In this document: piece after piece, positions 1 through 7,929 of the stretch
Layout of the letters: every line of letters begins with the position of its first letter
Numbering within the stretch: position 1 is the stretch's first letter
NCBI GenBank assembly: GCA_004362315.1
Contig: SNWL01000003.1
Location: 1,550,001 to 1,614,000, forward strand
DNA length: 64,000 nucleotides
Direction of reading: 5' to 3'
Source of the DNA: Mycobacterium sp. BK086
GTDB lineage: Bacteria > Actinomycetota > Actinomycetes > Mycobacteriales > Mycobacteriaceae
Position numbers and translations under genes: made by a program
Notes under the pieces: generated by a model
Database searches by the model: none
What the model saw: only the letters and a program-made list of their open reading frames with translations
What the model was told of the DNA's origin: nothing

Positions 1-2
1 CA

Positions 3-719
3 CCGTCCGCACTGGCCGCGCTGCTGCGCGGCATGCAAGTGCCGCTCGGCAGGGCCGACCTCCATCGGCTGGCCATCACTCACGGACTGGCCGGCCACGT
101 CGAACAGATCCTGGAAGCCCTGGTCAGCAGGGGTGTGGTCCGGGACCGGGCCCGCAGGCCGGCTGCCCGAGCACTGTCGATCCGGGTGCACGGCTGCGGC
201 CCGCTGACCGACCTACTGGTCGAGGCGTTGCAGCGCAGCGGGGCGCGGATCGCGCAGACCAGCCACTCCAACGCTTCGGTGTCGGCGGCGAGCGCGGACA
301 TGGTGGTGCTCAGCGACTACCTGGTCGCCGACCCACGGCTGGTCCGGGATCTGCACACCGCCGGCGTCCCGCACCTGCCGGTGCGGGTGCGTGACGGCAC
401 CGGGCTGGTCGGCCCACTGGTGATCCCCGGGGTCACGAGTTGTCTGGCCTGCGCCGACCTGCACCGCACCGACCGCGACGGCGCGTGGCCCGCGGTGGCC
501 GCCCAGCTACGTGACGTGATCGGCAACGCCGACCGTCCGACCGTGTTGGCAACCGTTGCTGTCGCGCTGGGCCAGCTACAGCGCATCATCACCGCTGTTC
601 GTGGGCAGGAAGCTGCCGGGGCGCCGCCGGCCACGCTGAACACCACCCTGCAAGTCGACGTGAACAGCAACACGATCTCGGCTCGTCGCTGGTCACGACA
701 TCCGAACTGCCAATGCTGA
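3..719 (+). CDS. Cyclodehydratase/ThiF-like protein, Rv3196 family (5' truncated)
   Basis: The reading frame is open to the left edge, so the start lies outside the window; an internal ATG at 33 is probably not the start. About 239 residues are visible. The central part reads like the E1-like fold of the 'TOMM leader-binding/cyclodehydratase' families, with a CLAC pair followed by LHRTDRDGAWP. A second cysteine pair (CQC) closes the C-terminus, so the two pairs could bind one zinc ion as in MoeB/ThiF proteins. No ATP-binding arginine finger is visible in this part. M. tuberculosis has a homologue (Rv3196) at the same place before the ABC1 kinase. The biochemical role is unproven and the family name comes from resemblance only. 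Confidence 0.7.
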   Translation, partial: PSALAALLRGMQVPLGRADLHRLAITHGLAGHVEQILEALVSRGVVRDRARRPAARALSIRVHGCGPLTDLLVEALQRSGARIAQTSHSNASVSAASADMVVLSDYLVADPRLVRDLHTAGVPHLPVRVRDGTGLVGPLVIPGVTSCLACADLHRTDRDGAWPAVAAQLRDVIGNADRPTVLATVAVALGQLQRIITAVRGQEAAGAPPATLNTTLQVDVNSNTISARRWSRHPNCQC

Positions 720-762
720 CATCGGTGGTTGCCAGAAGAGGTTCGTCAGGGATGATGGTCTC

Positions 763-2088
763 GTGGCAGACATCAAGCGCGGCCGTGCGGCCCGCAACGT
801 CAAGCTGGCGACCATCCCGGTCGGTTTCGCCGGCCGGGCGGCGCTGGGCTTCGGCAAACGGCTGACCGGCAAGTCGAAAGACGAGGTCCAGGCCGAGCTG
901 TTGGAGAAGGCCGCCAACCAGTTGTTCACCGTGCTCGGCGAGCTCAAGGGCGGCGCCATGAAGGTGGGCCAGGCGCTGTCGGTGATGGAAGCCGCGATCC
1001 CCGCGGAGTTCGGCGAGCCGTACCGCGAGGCCCTGACCAAACTGCAGAAGGACGCCCCGCCGCTGCCCGCGGCCAAGGTGCACCGAGTGCTCGACGGCCA
1101 GCTCGGCACCAAGTGGCGTGAGCGCTTCACCTCATTCGACGACACCCCGGTGGCCTCGGCCAGCATCGGCCAGGTGCACAAGGGTGTGTGGTCGGACGGC
1201 CGCGAGGTCGCGGTCAAGATCCAGTACCCCGGCGCCGACGAAGCCTTGCGCGCCGACCTGAAGACCATGCAGCGCTTGGTCAGTGTGTTCAAACAGCTGG
1301 CCCCCGGCGCCGACGTGCAGGGTGTCGTCGACGAGCTCATCGAACGCACCGAGATGGAGCTGGACTACCGGCTGGAGGCCGACAACCAGCGCGCGTTCGC
1401 CAAGGCCTACGAGGGACATCCGCATTTCGTCGTGCCGCACGTGGTGGCCAGCGCCCCGAAGGTGATGATCACCGAGTGGATCGACGGCGTGCCGATGGCG
1501 CAGATCATCCGCGAGGGCACGCCCGACGAGCGAGACCTTTGCGGCACAAGGCTTATCGAGCTGACCTTCGATGCGCCGTCGCGGCTCGGCATGATGCACG
1601 GCGACGCACATCCGGGGAATTTCATGATGCTGCCCGACGGCCGGATGGGTGTCATCGACTTCGGCGCGGTCGGCCCGCTGCCCGACGGCTTGCCCATCGA
1701 GATCGGCCAGATCATCTGTCTGGCCCGTGACAAGAACTACGACGAATTGCTGCCCACCATGGAGCGGGTCGGCTTCATCCAAAAGGGTGAGCAGGTGTCG
1801 GCGAATGAAATCGACGACATGCTGCGTCAGTACGTGGAGCCGATCGAGGTCGAGGTGTTCCACTACACCCGCCGGTGGCTGCAGAAGATGGCCGCGGCGA
1901 ACATGAATGTCTCGGCGGCACAGATCAAGACGGCCCGGTCGATGGATCTGCCGGCCAAGCTGGCGATTCCGCTGCGGGTGATCGCATCGACGGTGGCGAT
2001 CTCGTGTCAGCTCGACGCCCACGTGCCGACGCGGGAGCTGGCGGCCAAGCTGGTTCCCGGCTTCGTCGAACCCGAACCGGCGCACTGA
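763..2088 (+). CDS. ABC1/UbiB-family atypical kinase (Rv3197-like)
   Basis: The protein has 441 residues with a GTG start at 763, which gives the MADIKRGRAARN N-terminus typical of mycobacterial orthologues. The ABC1 (ADCK/UbiB) hallmarks are all present: KxGQ at 67-70, a VASASIGQVH loop near 130-139 in place of the normal P-loop, the ATP lysine in VAVKIQ (K152), HGDAHPGNF at 279-287 and the metal-binding DFG at 299-301. Family members are ATPases or atypical kinases tied to lipid or quinone metabolism. M. tuberculosis databases call it an ABC transporter ATP-binding protein, which the motifs do not support. It is convergent with whiB7, 19 nt away. Confidence 0.9.
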   Translation: MADIKRGRAARNVKLATIPVGFAGRAALGFGKRLTGKSKDEVQAELLEKAANQLFTVLGELKGGAMKVGQALSVMEAAIPAEFGEPYREALTKLQKDAPPLPAAKVHRVLDGQLGTKWRERFTSFDDTPVASASIGQVHKGVWSDGREVAVKIQYPGADEALRADLKTMQRLVSVFKQLAPGADVQGVVDELIERTEMELDYRLEADNQRAFAKAYEGHPHFVVPHVVASAPKVMITEWIDGVPMAQIIREGTPDERDLCGTRLIELTFDAPSRLGMMHGDAHPGNFMMLPDGRMGVIDFGAVGPLPDGLPIEIGQIICLARDKNYDELLPTMERVGFIQKGEQVSANEIDDMLRQYVEPIEVEVFHYTRRWLQKMAAANMNVSAAQIKTARSMDLPAKLAIPLRVIASTVAISCQLDAHVPTRELAAKLVPGFVEPEPAH

Positions 2089-2098
2089 CCGGTTCGGG
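2071..2098. terminator. Hairpin spanning the stop codon of the ABC1 kinase
   Basis: CCCGAACCGG at 2071-2080 and CCGGTTCGGG at 2089-2098 form a perfect 10-bp stem. The 8-nt loop contains the kinase stop codon. It lies between two convergent genes and could stop transcription from both sides. There is no U-tract, so it is either a mycobacterial 'I-shaped' terminator or only an RNA-stability element. Confidence 0.5.
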
Positions 2099-2107
2099 CC
2101 CGACGAC

Positions 2108-2377
2108 TCAAGCCGCGATCACGTCCTTACGGGGACGCCCACGCGGGCGCTTGCGCTCGACGATGCTGCCGCGCTCGATGATCTCGCCGCCCCAAACACC
2201 CCAGGGCTCACCGCGGTCCAGCGCGGCGGCCAGGCACTGACGCCTGATCGGGCATTCCGCGCAGAGCACCTTGGCGCGCTCCAGGTCGATCGGACTCTCG
2301 GCGAACCACAGGTCGGGATTCCCGACATGGCACGGCAACACCGGCAGCTTCTCCTGGCGGACTGTCGATGCCGACAT
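2108..2377 (-). CDS. whiB7: WhiB7, Fe-S transcriptional regulator of intrinsic antibiotic resistance
   Basis: This 89-residue protein carries the four WhiB cysteines that hold a [4Fe-4S] cluster (C16, C39, C42, C48), the EPWGVWGGE turn (57-65) and a C-terminal AT-hook RPRGRPRK (77-84). The AT-hook is what distinguishes WhiB7 from other WhiB proteins. WhiB7 binds region 4 of the housekeeping sigma factor, and its hook contacts an AT-rich element just upstream of the -35. It induces its own gene and resistance genes when translation is blocked. An AGGTGAG Shine-Dalgarno lies 7 nt before the ATG at 2377. The gene has a 5' leader of about 380 nt with an upstream ORF and an attenuator, annotated separately. 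Confidence 0.96.
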   Translation of the reverse strand: MSASTVRQEKLPVLPCHVGNPDLWFAESPIDLERAKVLCAECPIRRQCLAAALDRGEPWGVWGGEIIERGSIVERKRPRGRPRKDVIAA

Positions 2378-2457
2378 GTCTCGCTCACCTGCTTCCTGGT
2401 CGAATGGCTATCTCGTTTGAGAGGGATCCGGGACCAGGTTTCTGGTGGAAACACAGA

Positions 2458-2491
2458 GGCCACGGATCCTTTTGACTTCGGGTCCGTGGCC
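2458..2491 (-). terminator. whiB7 leader attenuator hairpin
   Basis: On the minus strand GGCCACGGA (2491-2483) pairs with TCCGTGGCC (2466-2458), nine perfect base pairs, followed by TCTGTGTTT. It lies 24 nt after the upstream ORF's stop and 80 nt before whiB7. The 5' arm can pair instead with GTCCGTGG (2539-2532) inside the end of the upstream ORF, an 8-bp antiterminator. A separate hairpin, GGAGCTT/AAGCTCC (about 2528-2506), covers the ORF's stop codon. This is the layout expected of ribosome-mediated attenuation, which is known for whiB7 leaders. The specific pairings here are my reading. Confidence 0.75.
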
Positions 2492-2514
2492 AGTGGCTGT
2501 GTCTGGGAGCTTTC

Positions 2515-2700
2515 CTAGATGAAGCTCCTGTCCACGGACGCGATCGTCGGGGCGGCGTTGGCGCGACGCTTGGGCTGAGCCGAAATAGCGGCTGCGCCAG
2601 CGGCATGGGCTGCATGCGACGGGGTCGCGACGACACCGAGGTAGGACCATCCGCGCCGCGCCATGCCAGCTACGCCAAATTTGGCTGTGGTGCTGCTCAT
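2515..2700 (-). CDS. Upstream ORF in the whiB7 leader (61 codons)
   Basis: The ATG at 2700 follows a strong GAGGAGGGA Shine-Dalgarno. The peptide begins MSSTTAKFGVAGMARRGW and ends SVDRSFI, with a TAG stop at 2515. It is alanine-rich and matches no domain. It lies wholly within the whiB7 leader, downstream of the whiB7 promoter. Its last codons contain one arm of the proposed antiterminator. Its role is probably as a translated sensor: slow or stalled ribosomes at its end would prevent the attenuator from forming. Whether the peptide itself has a function is unknown. Confidence 0.75.
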   Translation of the reverse strand: MSSTTAKFGVAGMARRGWSYLGVVATPSHAAHAAGAAAISAQPKRRANAAPTIASVDRSFI

Positions 2701-2764
2701 CGTCAGATCCCTCCTCTCGTCACGCCGCCCTGTAGCCATCGATCGGCACAGGATTGATGAATCG

Positions 2765-2802
2765 AGGCTAAACCCTAACACGATTTCAGCACAAGCGATT
2801 TT
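2765..2802 (-). promoter_or_regulatory. WhiB7-dependent whiB7 promoter
   Basis: On the minus strand the AT-rich box AAAATCG (2802-2796) sits immediately upstream of a -35 TTGTGC (2794-2789). After an 18-nt spacer comes a -10 TAGCCT (2770-2765). WhiB7-activated promoters are known to carry an A/T-rich block directly upstream of the -35 that the AT-hook contacts. Transcription would start near 2758, giving a leader of about 380 nt. Confidence 0.75.
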
Positions 2803-2899
2803 CTGACCTGCGCTTTTGCGGTTTGAGGCGTGCGGGAACTTCGTCTGCCGGGCCGACCCGGGCAGCGAGCTTGAAGGCGGTCCTGACAAACTGATTCCC

Positions 2900-3394
2900 A
2901 TGGCACAGATAACCCTGCGTGGAAACCCGATCAACACCGTTGGAGACCTGCCCGCCGTCGGCGCCCAGGCCCCCGCTTTCGACCTGACCGGCACCGACCT
3001 CGGCTCCGTGGACAGCGGCCAGTTCGGCGGAAAAGCCGTGGTGCTCAACATCTTCCCGTCGGTCGACACCCCCGTGTGCGCCACCAGCGTGCGGACGTTC
3101 AACGAGCGCGCCGCAGCCACCGGCGCGCCGGTGGTGAATGTGTCGAAGGATCTGCCGTTCGCCCAGAAGCGATTCTGCGGCGCAGAGGGCATCGAGAACG
3201 TCGTGACGGCGTCGGCCTTCCGCAGCAGCTTCGGTGAGGACTACGGCATCACGATCACCGACGGACCGATGGCGGGCCTGCTCGGCCGGGCCGTCGTCGT
3301 CGTGGGTGCTGACGGCAAAGTCGCCTACACCGAGCTCGTTCCCGAGATCGGCCAAGAGCCCGACTACGACGCAGCGCTCGCCGCACTGGGCTGA
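2900..3394 (+). CDS. tpx: Thiol peroxidase Tpx (atypical 2-Cys peroxiredoxin)
   Basis: At 164 residues it is the normal Tpx length, starting MAQITLRGNPINTVGDLP. The peroxidatic cysteine C60 sits in DTPVC and the resolving cysteine is C93 in KRFCG, as in Tpx enzymes that reduce alkyl and hydrogen peroxides with thioredoxin. A longer frame from 2816 would overlap the whiB7 promoter and adds nothing Tpx-like, so the ATG at 2900 is preferred. No clear Shine-Dalgarno is visible. It is divergent from whiB7 and 2 nt upstream of a DUF1254 gene, probably one operon. In M. tuberculosis tpx is elsewhere (Rv1932), so the location here differs. Confidence 0.95.
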   Translation: MAQITLRGNPINTVGDLPAVGAQAPAFDLTGTDLGSVDSGQFGGKAVVLNIFPSVDTPVCATSVRTFNERAAATGAPVVNVSKDLPFAQKRFCGAEGIENVVTASAFRSSFGEDYGITITDGPMAGLLGRAVVVVGADGKVAYTELVPEIGQEPDYDAALAALG

Positions 3395-3396
3395 CC

Positions 3397-4725
3397 ATGA
3401 CCTCAGGTTCTGACGGTTCCCCGGCCCCCTCGGCCGGGGAACCGTTGACCTCCGAGCAGGTCAGAGCCATCGCGAAAGAGGCCTACATCTACGGCTTCCC
3501 GATGGTCGACACCTACCGCATCCAGTACTCCTACTTCGTCGACACCGACAACCCCGAGTACAAGGGCGCCTGGAACCAGGTGCACAGCATTGCCCGGGTC
3601 TACACCCCGGCGGACACCGCGATCCAGACCCCCAACTCCGACACCCCCTACTCGATGGTGGGTGCCGACCTGCGCAGCGAGCCGCTGGTGTTGCACGTCC
3701 CGCCGATCGAGACCGGCCGCTACTACTCGCTGCAGTTCGTCGACGGCTACACCCACAACTTCGCCTACGTGGGCAGCCGCGCCACCGGCAACGGCGGCGG
3801 CACCTATCTGCTGGCCGGCCCGGGCTGGGATGGCGCGACGCCCGAGGGGATCGACGACGTCATCCGCTCCGACACCGATTTCGTGCTGGTCGTCTATCGC
3901 ACCCAGCTGTTCGGCCCCGACGACCTCGACAACGTCGAGACGATCCAGGCCGGGTACACCGCGCAGCCGCTGTCGGCATTCCTCGACCAGCCCGCCCCGA
4001 CACCGGCGCCGACGCTCGACTTTCCCGCCGCGTTGGCCCCCGACGAGCAGAAGACGTCGCCGGAGTTCTTCGGCCTGTTGACCTTTCTGCTGGGCTTCGC
4101 CCCCACGCTGCCGTCCGAGCAAGACCTGCGGGCCCGCATCGCCCGTCTCTCAGACGAACCACGGGATGCCCTGGCGGCCGGAATCGCCGACGCCTGGGTG
4201 GAATTCGGCGCTCTCAAACAGAAGATCGACGCCGGCCAGGTTCGCGCGGGTGAATTGTTCGGCACCAAGGACGATTTGGCGGGCAACTACCTGTATCGGA
4301 TGGCCGGTGCGGTTCTGGGCATCTACGGCAACTCCGTTCAGGAAGCCATGTATCCCGTGCTGGCCACCGATGCCGCGGGCCAGCCGCTGACCGGGGCACA
4401 CGACTACACCCTCACGTTCCCGGCGGGCGGGCTCCCACCGGTCAACGCGTTCTGGTCGGTGACGATGTACCGGCTGCCCGAAAGCCTGTTGGTGGACAAC
4501 CCGATTGACCGCTACCTGATCAATTCGCCGATGCTGCCCAACCTGCTCAAGGATTCCGACGGCGGGGTGACGATCTACGTGCAGAACTCCTCCCCGGGCG
4601 CGGACAGGGAAGCCAACTGGCTGCCCGCTCCGGGCGGACCGTTCGTGGCCGCGCTGCGGCTGTACTGGCCCAAGGCCGACGCGCTGGACGGGACGTGGCA
4701 GCCGCCAAAGATGTTGCAGGCCTGA
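3397..4725 (+). CDS. DUF1254/DUF1214 domain protein
   Basis: The protein has 442 residues and no signal peptide. The N-terminal half has DUF1254 features (AYIYGFPMVDTYRI near 25-40, TPNSDTPYS near 77-85). The C-terminal half has DUF1214 features (LPPVNAFWSVTMYRLPE, then YVQNSSPG and NWLPAPGGPF). Such two-domain proteins are widespread in bacteria and have no settled function. The start codon follows the tpx stop by 2 nt, so the two are probably co-transcribed, hinting at a role in the same stress response. That link is inference from position. Confidence 0.85.
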   Translation: MTSGSDGSPAPSAGEPLTSEQVRAIAKEAYIYGFPMVDTYRIQYSYFVDTDNPEYKGAWNQVHSIARVYTPADTAIQTPNSDTPYSMVGADLRSEPLVLHVPPIETGRYYSLQFVDGYTHNFAYVGSRATGNGGGTYLLAGPGWDGATPEGIDDVIRSDTDFVLVVYRTQLFGPDDLDNVETIQAGYTAQPLSAFLDQPAPTPAPTLDFPAALAPDEQKTSPEFFGLLTFLLGFAPTLPSEQDLRARIARLSDEPRDALAAGIADAWVEFGALKQKIDAGQVRAGELFGTKDDLAGNYLYRMAGAVLGIYGNSVQEAMYPVLATDAAGQPLTGAHDYTLTFPAGGLPPVNAFWSVTMYRLPESLLVDNPIDRYLINSPMLPNLLKDSDGGVTIYVQNSSPGADREANWLPAPGGPFVAALRLYWPKADALDGTWQPPKMLQA

Positions 4726-5078
4726 GCCGTACAACATTTGCGTTCTCTATGAGTCGCGTGACCCGGGCGGATTTCGGCGCCATCCTTGAGGAATGGACCA
4801 GATCACGCGAAATGACGTCAAGCACAATCTGATTCATCATCGCAACCGACCATCAGCAAGGCCGGTCGGTCCTATCGCGTCGATTGTGACGGTCGCGGCG
4901 ATCGACTCCACCGTCGCCGCGGCCGACAGCCCACACCGCGGTGAGTTGAGGGCTGTCACGGATCAGCCAACCGCCGACTGACCACGCCGGCCGCACGAGC
5001 AACGCCGCGCAGCCATTCATTTGCACTCGATCGGGCGTACTCTTGGTGAACAACAGGTGAACGAAAGGGTCCTAAATC
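4726..5078. other. Intergenic region without a supported gene
   Basis: This 353-nt gap follows the DUF1254 gene. A 62-codon plus-strand frame (4793-4981) and a 66-codon minus-strand frame (4853-5053) exist, but neither has a Shine-Dalgarno or a recognisable product. The last 40 nt must hold the promoter and leader of the next gene. I see no strong hairpin or repeat. Confidence 0.5.
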
Positions 5079-5504
5079 ATGAACAGGCGACAAATCATCT
5101 GGAAATTCGGGCTGGCCTCCACGTCCGTGGTCATGTCACTGGGCGGCTCCCCCATCGCGTCGGCCGACGGCGAATCAGGAGCGGTGACCGGTGCGGGCTT
5201 CGGACCGTCCGCCGGCGTCGGTGACGCGTCCAGCTACACCGGCGGCTCGACGTCGAACAGCCTGTGTGGCGAGTCGTCGCCGTATCCGGGCGCCTTCCCG
5301 GCCAATATCTGCGCGGGTGCCTCGGTCGGAGTCGGCGACGCGTCCAGCTATACCGGCGGCACCACGGTCAACAATCCAGGCGGTACGGCCAGCCTCGGCG
5401 TCGGCGACGTCAGCAGCTACACCGGCGGAGGCACCCCGGGAATCGCCGACAACGGGACCAATTCGACCACCAGGACGGTGAACTACGGCCCCGGCCACCC
5501 GTGA
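5079..5504 (+). CDS. Secreted protein with VGD(A/V)SSYTGG repeats
   Basis: This 141-residue protein belongs to no family I recognise. The N-terminus MNRRQIIWKFGLAS...SPIASA is a signal peptide with probable cleavage after A29. The RRQIIW start vaguely recalls a Tat motif. The mature part has three copies of VGD(A/V)SSYTGG at 47-56, 85-94 and 108-117, each followed by a Gly/Thr/Asn-rich linker. Two cysteines (C63, C78) between repeats one and two could form a disulfide. Charged residues are scarce, so it is likely an exported cell-wall or extracellular protein. An AAAGGG lies 9 nt before the ATG. It stands alone, convergent with uvrD2. Confidence 0.7.
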   Translation: MNRRQIIWKFGLASTSVVMSLGGSPIASADGESGAVTGAGFGPSAGVGDASSYTGGSTSNSLCGESSPYPGAFPANICAGASVGVGDASSYTGGTTVNNPGGTASLGVGDVSSYTGGGTPGIADNGTNSTTRTVNYGPGHP

Positions 5505-5519
5505 CATGATCCGGCCGAG

Positions 5520-7616
5520 TTAGTGGCGGGCGCGCACCAGATCGAGCACGTCGGGCCCGAACTGCTCTAGCTTGCGGGCGCCGATCCCCGGGATCGCCAC
5601 CAGCGCAGCGTCATCGGCCGGTAGCGATTCGGCGATCGCGATCAGCGTGTTGTCGGTGAACACCACGTAGGCAGGAACTTTCAGCTCCTTCGCGGTGCGC
5701 AACCGCCAGTCCTTGAGTTCGGCGAGCAGCTCGTCGTCGATATCGACCGAGCAGGTTTCGCAGCGGCGCAACATGATTGACGGCGCGGTGGTGAGCACCG
5801 CATTGCAGACCCGGCAGCGCGGAGTGGCACCCTTCTGGCGGCGCGGCTTGTTCGGCGTCGGCTCGGCCTGGGTCTGCGGCGCGATGCCGTTGAGGAATCG
5901 CGACGGGCGCCGGCCCTGCCGCCCGCCCGGGGTGCGGGCCAACGCCCAGCTGAGCTCCAAATGCACTCGGGCGCGGGTGATTCCGACGTACAGCAGGCGA
6001 CGCTCCTCCTCCACCGCCTCACTGTCGGGGCCGTGGGCAAGGGCATGCGAGATGGGCAGCGTGCCGTCGGCCAGGCCGACCAGGTACACCGCATCCCACT
6101 CCAGACCCTTGGCGGCGTGCAGCGATGCCAGCGTCACACCCTGCACCACCGGTGGGTGGCGGGCGTCGGCACGCACCCGCAATTCGGCCATCAGCGCAGG
6201 AAATTCGAGCTGCGGGCGCGCGGCCACCTCGTCGTCGACCAGTTCGGCGAGCGCGGTCAGCGCCTCCCAGCGCTCCCTGGCCTTGGTACCGGTCGGCGGT
6301 TCGGCGGTCAGCCCGAGTGGTTCGAGGACCGCACGCACGATCTCGGGCAGCTCGCCCTCGGCACCGCGTTCGGCCGCCCGTTGCAGCGCGACCAAGGACT
6401 GGCGGATCTCCTGACGGCTGAAGAAGCCTTCCCCGCCGCGCACCTGGAACGGGATGCCGGCCTCGGTCAGCGCCTCTTCGTACGCCTCGGACTGAGCGTT
6501 GATGCGGTAGAGCACCGCGATTTCGGCTGCGGGCGTTCCGGATTCGACCAGCCGCTTGATCGAGCGGGCGACCGCCGTCGCCTCGGCCACCTCGTCGGGA
6601 TGCTCGCGGAAAGTCGGTGACGGGCCGGGCGCGCGCTGACCGATCAGGTGCAGCTTGCTGCCCGCGACCCGGCCGCGCGCGGCGGCGATCACCTGGTTAG
6701 CCAGCGACACCACCTGCGGCGTGGAGCGGTAGTCACGCTCCAGGCGCACCACCGTCGCCTCGGGGAACTGCCGGGAGAAGTCGAGCAGGAAGCGTGGCGA
6801 GGCGCCGGTGAACGAGTAGATGGTCTGGTTGGCGTCACCGACGACGGTCAGGTCGTCGCGGTTGCCCAGCCACGCGTCGAGCACCCGCTGCTGCAGCGGG
6901 GTGACGTCCTGATATTCGTCGACCACGAAACACCGGTAGCGGTCCCGGAATTCGGCCGCTACCGCCGCGTCGTTCTCGATCGCCCCTGCGGTGTGCAGCA
7001 GCAGGTCGTCGAAATCGAGCAGCGCGACACCGTCGCGGTTGGCCTTCAGCTTTTCGTACCCCGCGTAGACGACGGACACCTTCTCGGCGTCCAGCGGGAT
7101 GTCGCGCTGAACCTTGGCGACCGCGGCGGCGTACCCCTCGGGGCTGATCAATGAGGCCTTGGCCCACTCGATTTCACCGGCAAGGTCACGGACGTCGTCA
7201 GTGCTGACCTGCAGCCGGTTGCGGCTGGCGGCTTGGGCGACGACCGAGAACTTGGTGTCCAGCAGCTCCCAGCGGGTATCGCCGACCACCCGTGGCCAGA
7301 AGTACTGCAGCTGGCGCCGCGCCGCGGCGTGGAACGTCAGCGCCTGCACCGAGCCGACCGGGGCACCGATGTTCTGCGCATCCATGGCGCGCAGCCGGGC
7401 CCGCATCTCACCGGCCGCGCGGGAGGTGAACGTCACGGCCAGCACCTGGCCGGCGGCGACGTGACCGTTGGCGACCAGGTGCGCGATGCGGTGGGTGATG
7501 GTGCGCGTCTTGCCGGTGCCGGCACCGGCGAGCACACACAACGGCCCGCGGGCGGCCAGCACGGCTTCGCGCTGTTCGTCGTCGAGGCCGGTCAAATGAT
7601 CGACGGTCACCGGCAT
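5520..7616 (-). CDS. uvrD2: UvrD2, SF1 DNA helicase with tetracysteine and HRDC domains
   Basis: I start it at the ATG at 7616 (698 residues, [15 protein letters not shown]) because that matches the length of known mycobacterial UvrD2; an in-frame ATG at 7625 is possible. Visible parts are Walker A GAGTGKT (31-37), Walker B VVDEYQD, motif [13 protein letters not shown], and motifs V-VI including [15 protein letters not shown] and YVGITRA. A C4 zinc motif (C601, C604, C619, C622) and a C-terminal HRDC domain follow (about 625-698, ending [14 protein letters not shown]). UvrD2 is a 3'-5' helicase reported to be essential in mycobacteria for its ATPase but not the HRDC tail. It is divergent from mycoredoxin. 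Confidence 0.95.
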   Translation of the reverse strand: MPVTVDHLTGLDDEQREAVLAARGPLCVLAGAGTGKTRTITHRIAHLVANGHVAAGQVLAVTFTSRAAGEMRARLRAMDAQNIGAPVGSVQALTFHAAARRQLQYFWPRVVGDTRWELLDTKFSVVAQAASRNRLQVSTDDVRDLAGEIEWAKASLISPEGYAAAVAKVQRDIPLDAEKVSVVYAGYEKLKANRDGVALLDFDDLLLHTAGAIENDAAVAAEFRDRYRCFVVDEYQDVTPLQQRVLDAWLGNRDDLTVVGDANQTIYSFTGASPRFLLDFSRQFPEATVVRLERDYRSTPQVVSLANQVIAAARGRVAGSKLHLIGQRAPGPSPTFREHPDEVAEATAVARSIKRLVESGTPAAEIAVLYRINAQSEAYEEALTEAGIPFQVRGGEGFFSRQEIRQSLVALQRAAERGAEGELPEIVRAVLEPLGLTAEPPTGTKARERWEALTALAELVDDEVAARPQLEFPALMAELRVRADARHPPVVQGVTLASLHAAKGLEWDAVYLVGLADGTLPISHALAHGPDSEAVEEERRLLYVGITRARVHLELSWALARTPGGRQGRRPSRFLNGIAPQTQAEPTPNKPRRQKGATPRCRVCNAVLTTAPSIMLRRCETCSVDIDDELLAELKDWRLRTAKELKVPAYVVFTDNTLIAIAESLPADDAALVAIPGIGARKLEQFGPDVLDLVRARH

Positions 7617-7677
7617 GGCGTCCATCTTGGCAGGGGGTGGGGACATTGCACGCTGGCGCTCCGATAAGTTCGTGCCC

Positions 7678-7929
7678 ATGAGTGGCAACGATCCCCAGCT
7701 CACCATGTACAGCACCGTGTGGTGTGGCTACTGCAAGCGCCTCAAGACCGCGCTGAAATCGGCGGGGATCTCCTTCGCCGAGGTCGATATCGAACACGAC
7801 CCGGACGCCGCGAAATTCGTGATGTCGGTGAACAACGGCAACCAGACCGTCCCGACGCTGAAATTCGCCGACGGCAGTGCGCTCACCAACCCCAGCCTCA
7901 AAGAGGTCCAGGCCAAGCTGGCGTCCTAA
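7678..7929 (+). CDS. Mycoredoxin (glutaredoxin-like, WCGYC)
   Basis: This 83-residue thioredoxin-fold protein has the active site WCGYC (C16, C19). TVPTL marks the conserved cis-proline and the C-terminus is [16 protein letters not shown]. It corresponds to M. tuberculosis Rv3198A, mycoredoxin-1, which reduces mycothiol mixed disulfides using mycothiol as electron donor in the cytosol. It is divergent from uvrD2. It is convergent with nudC, their stop codons overlapping in the four bases CTAA (7926-7929). Confidence 0.93.
   Translation: MSGNDPQLTMYSTVWCGYCKRLKTALKSAGISFAEVDIEHDPDAAKFVMSVNNGNQTVPTLKFADGSALTNPSLKEVQAKLAS

Noticed and set aside
1132-2085. 317-codon minus-strand open frame
   Set aside because: Antisense to the ABC1 kinase and composed of His/Arg/Asp-rich sequence typical of a mirror frame.
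2816-2899. Longer tpx start adding 28 residues
   Set aside because: The added residues are unlike Tpx N-termini, and the region is needed for the divergent promoters.
4793-4981. 62-codon plus-strand frame in the DUF1254 downstream gap
   Set aside because: No Shine-Dalgarno, no similarity and an overlapping minus-strand frame of equal length; treated as non-coding.
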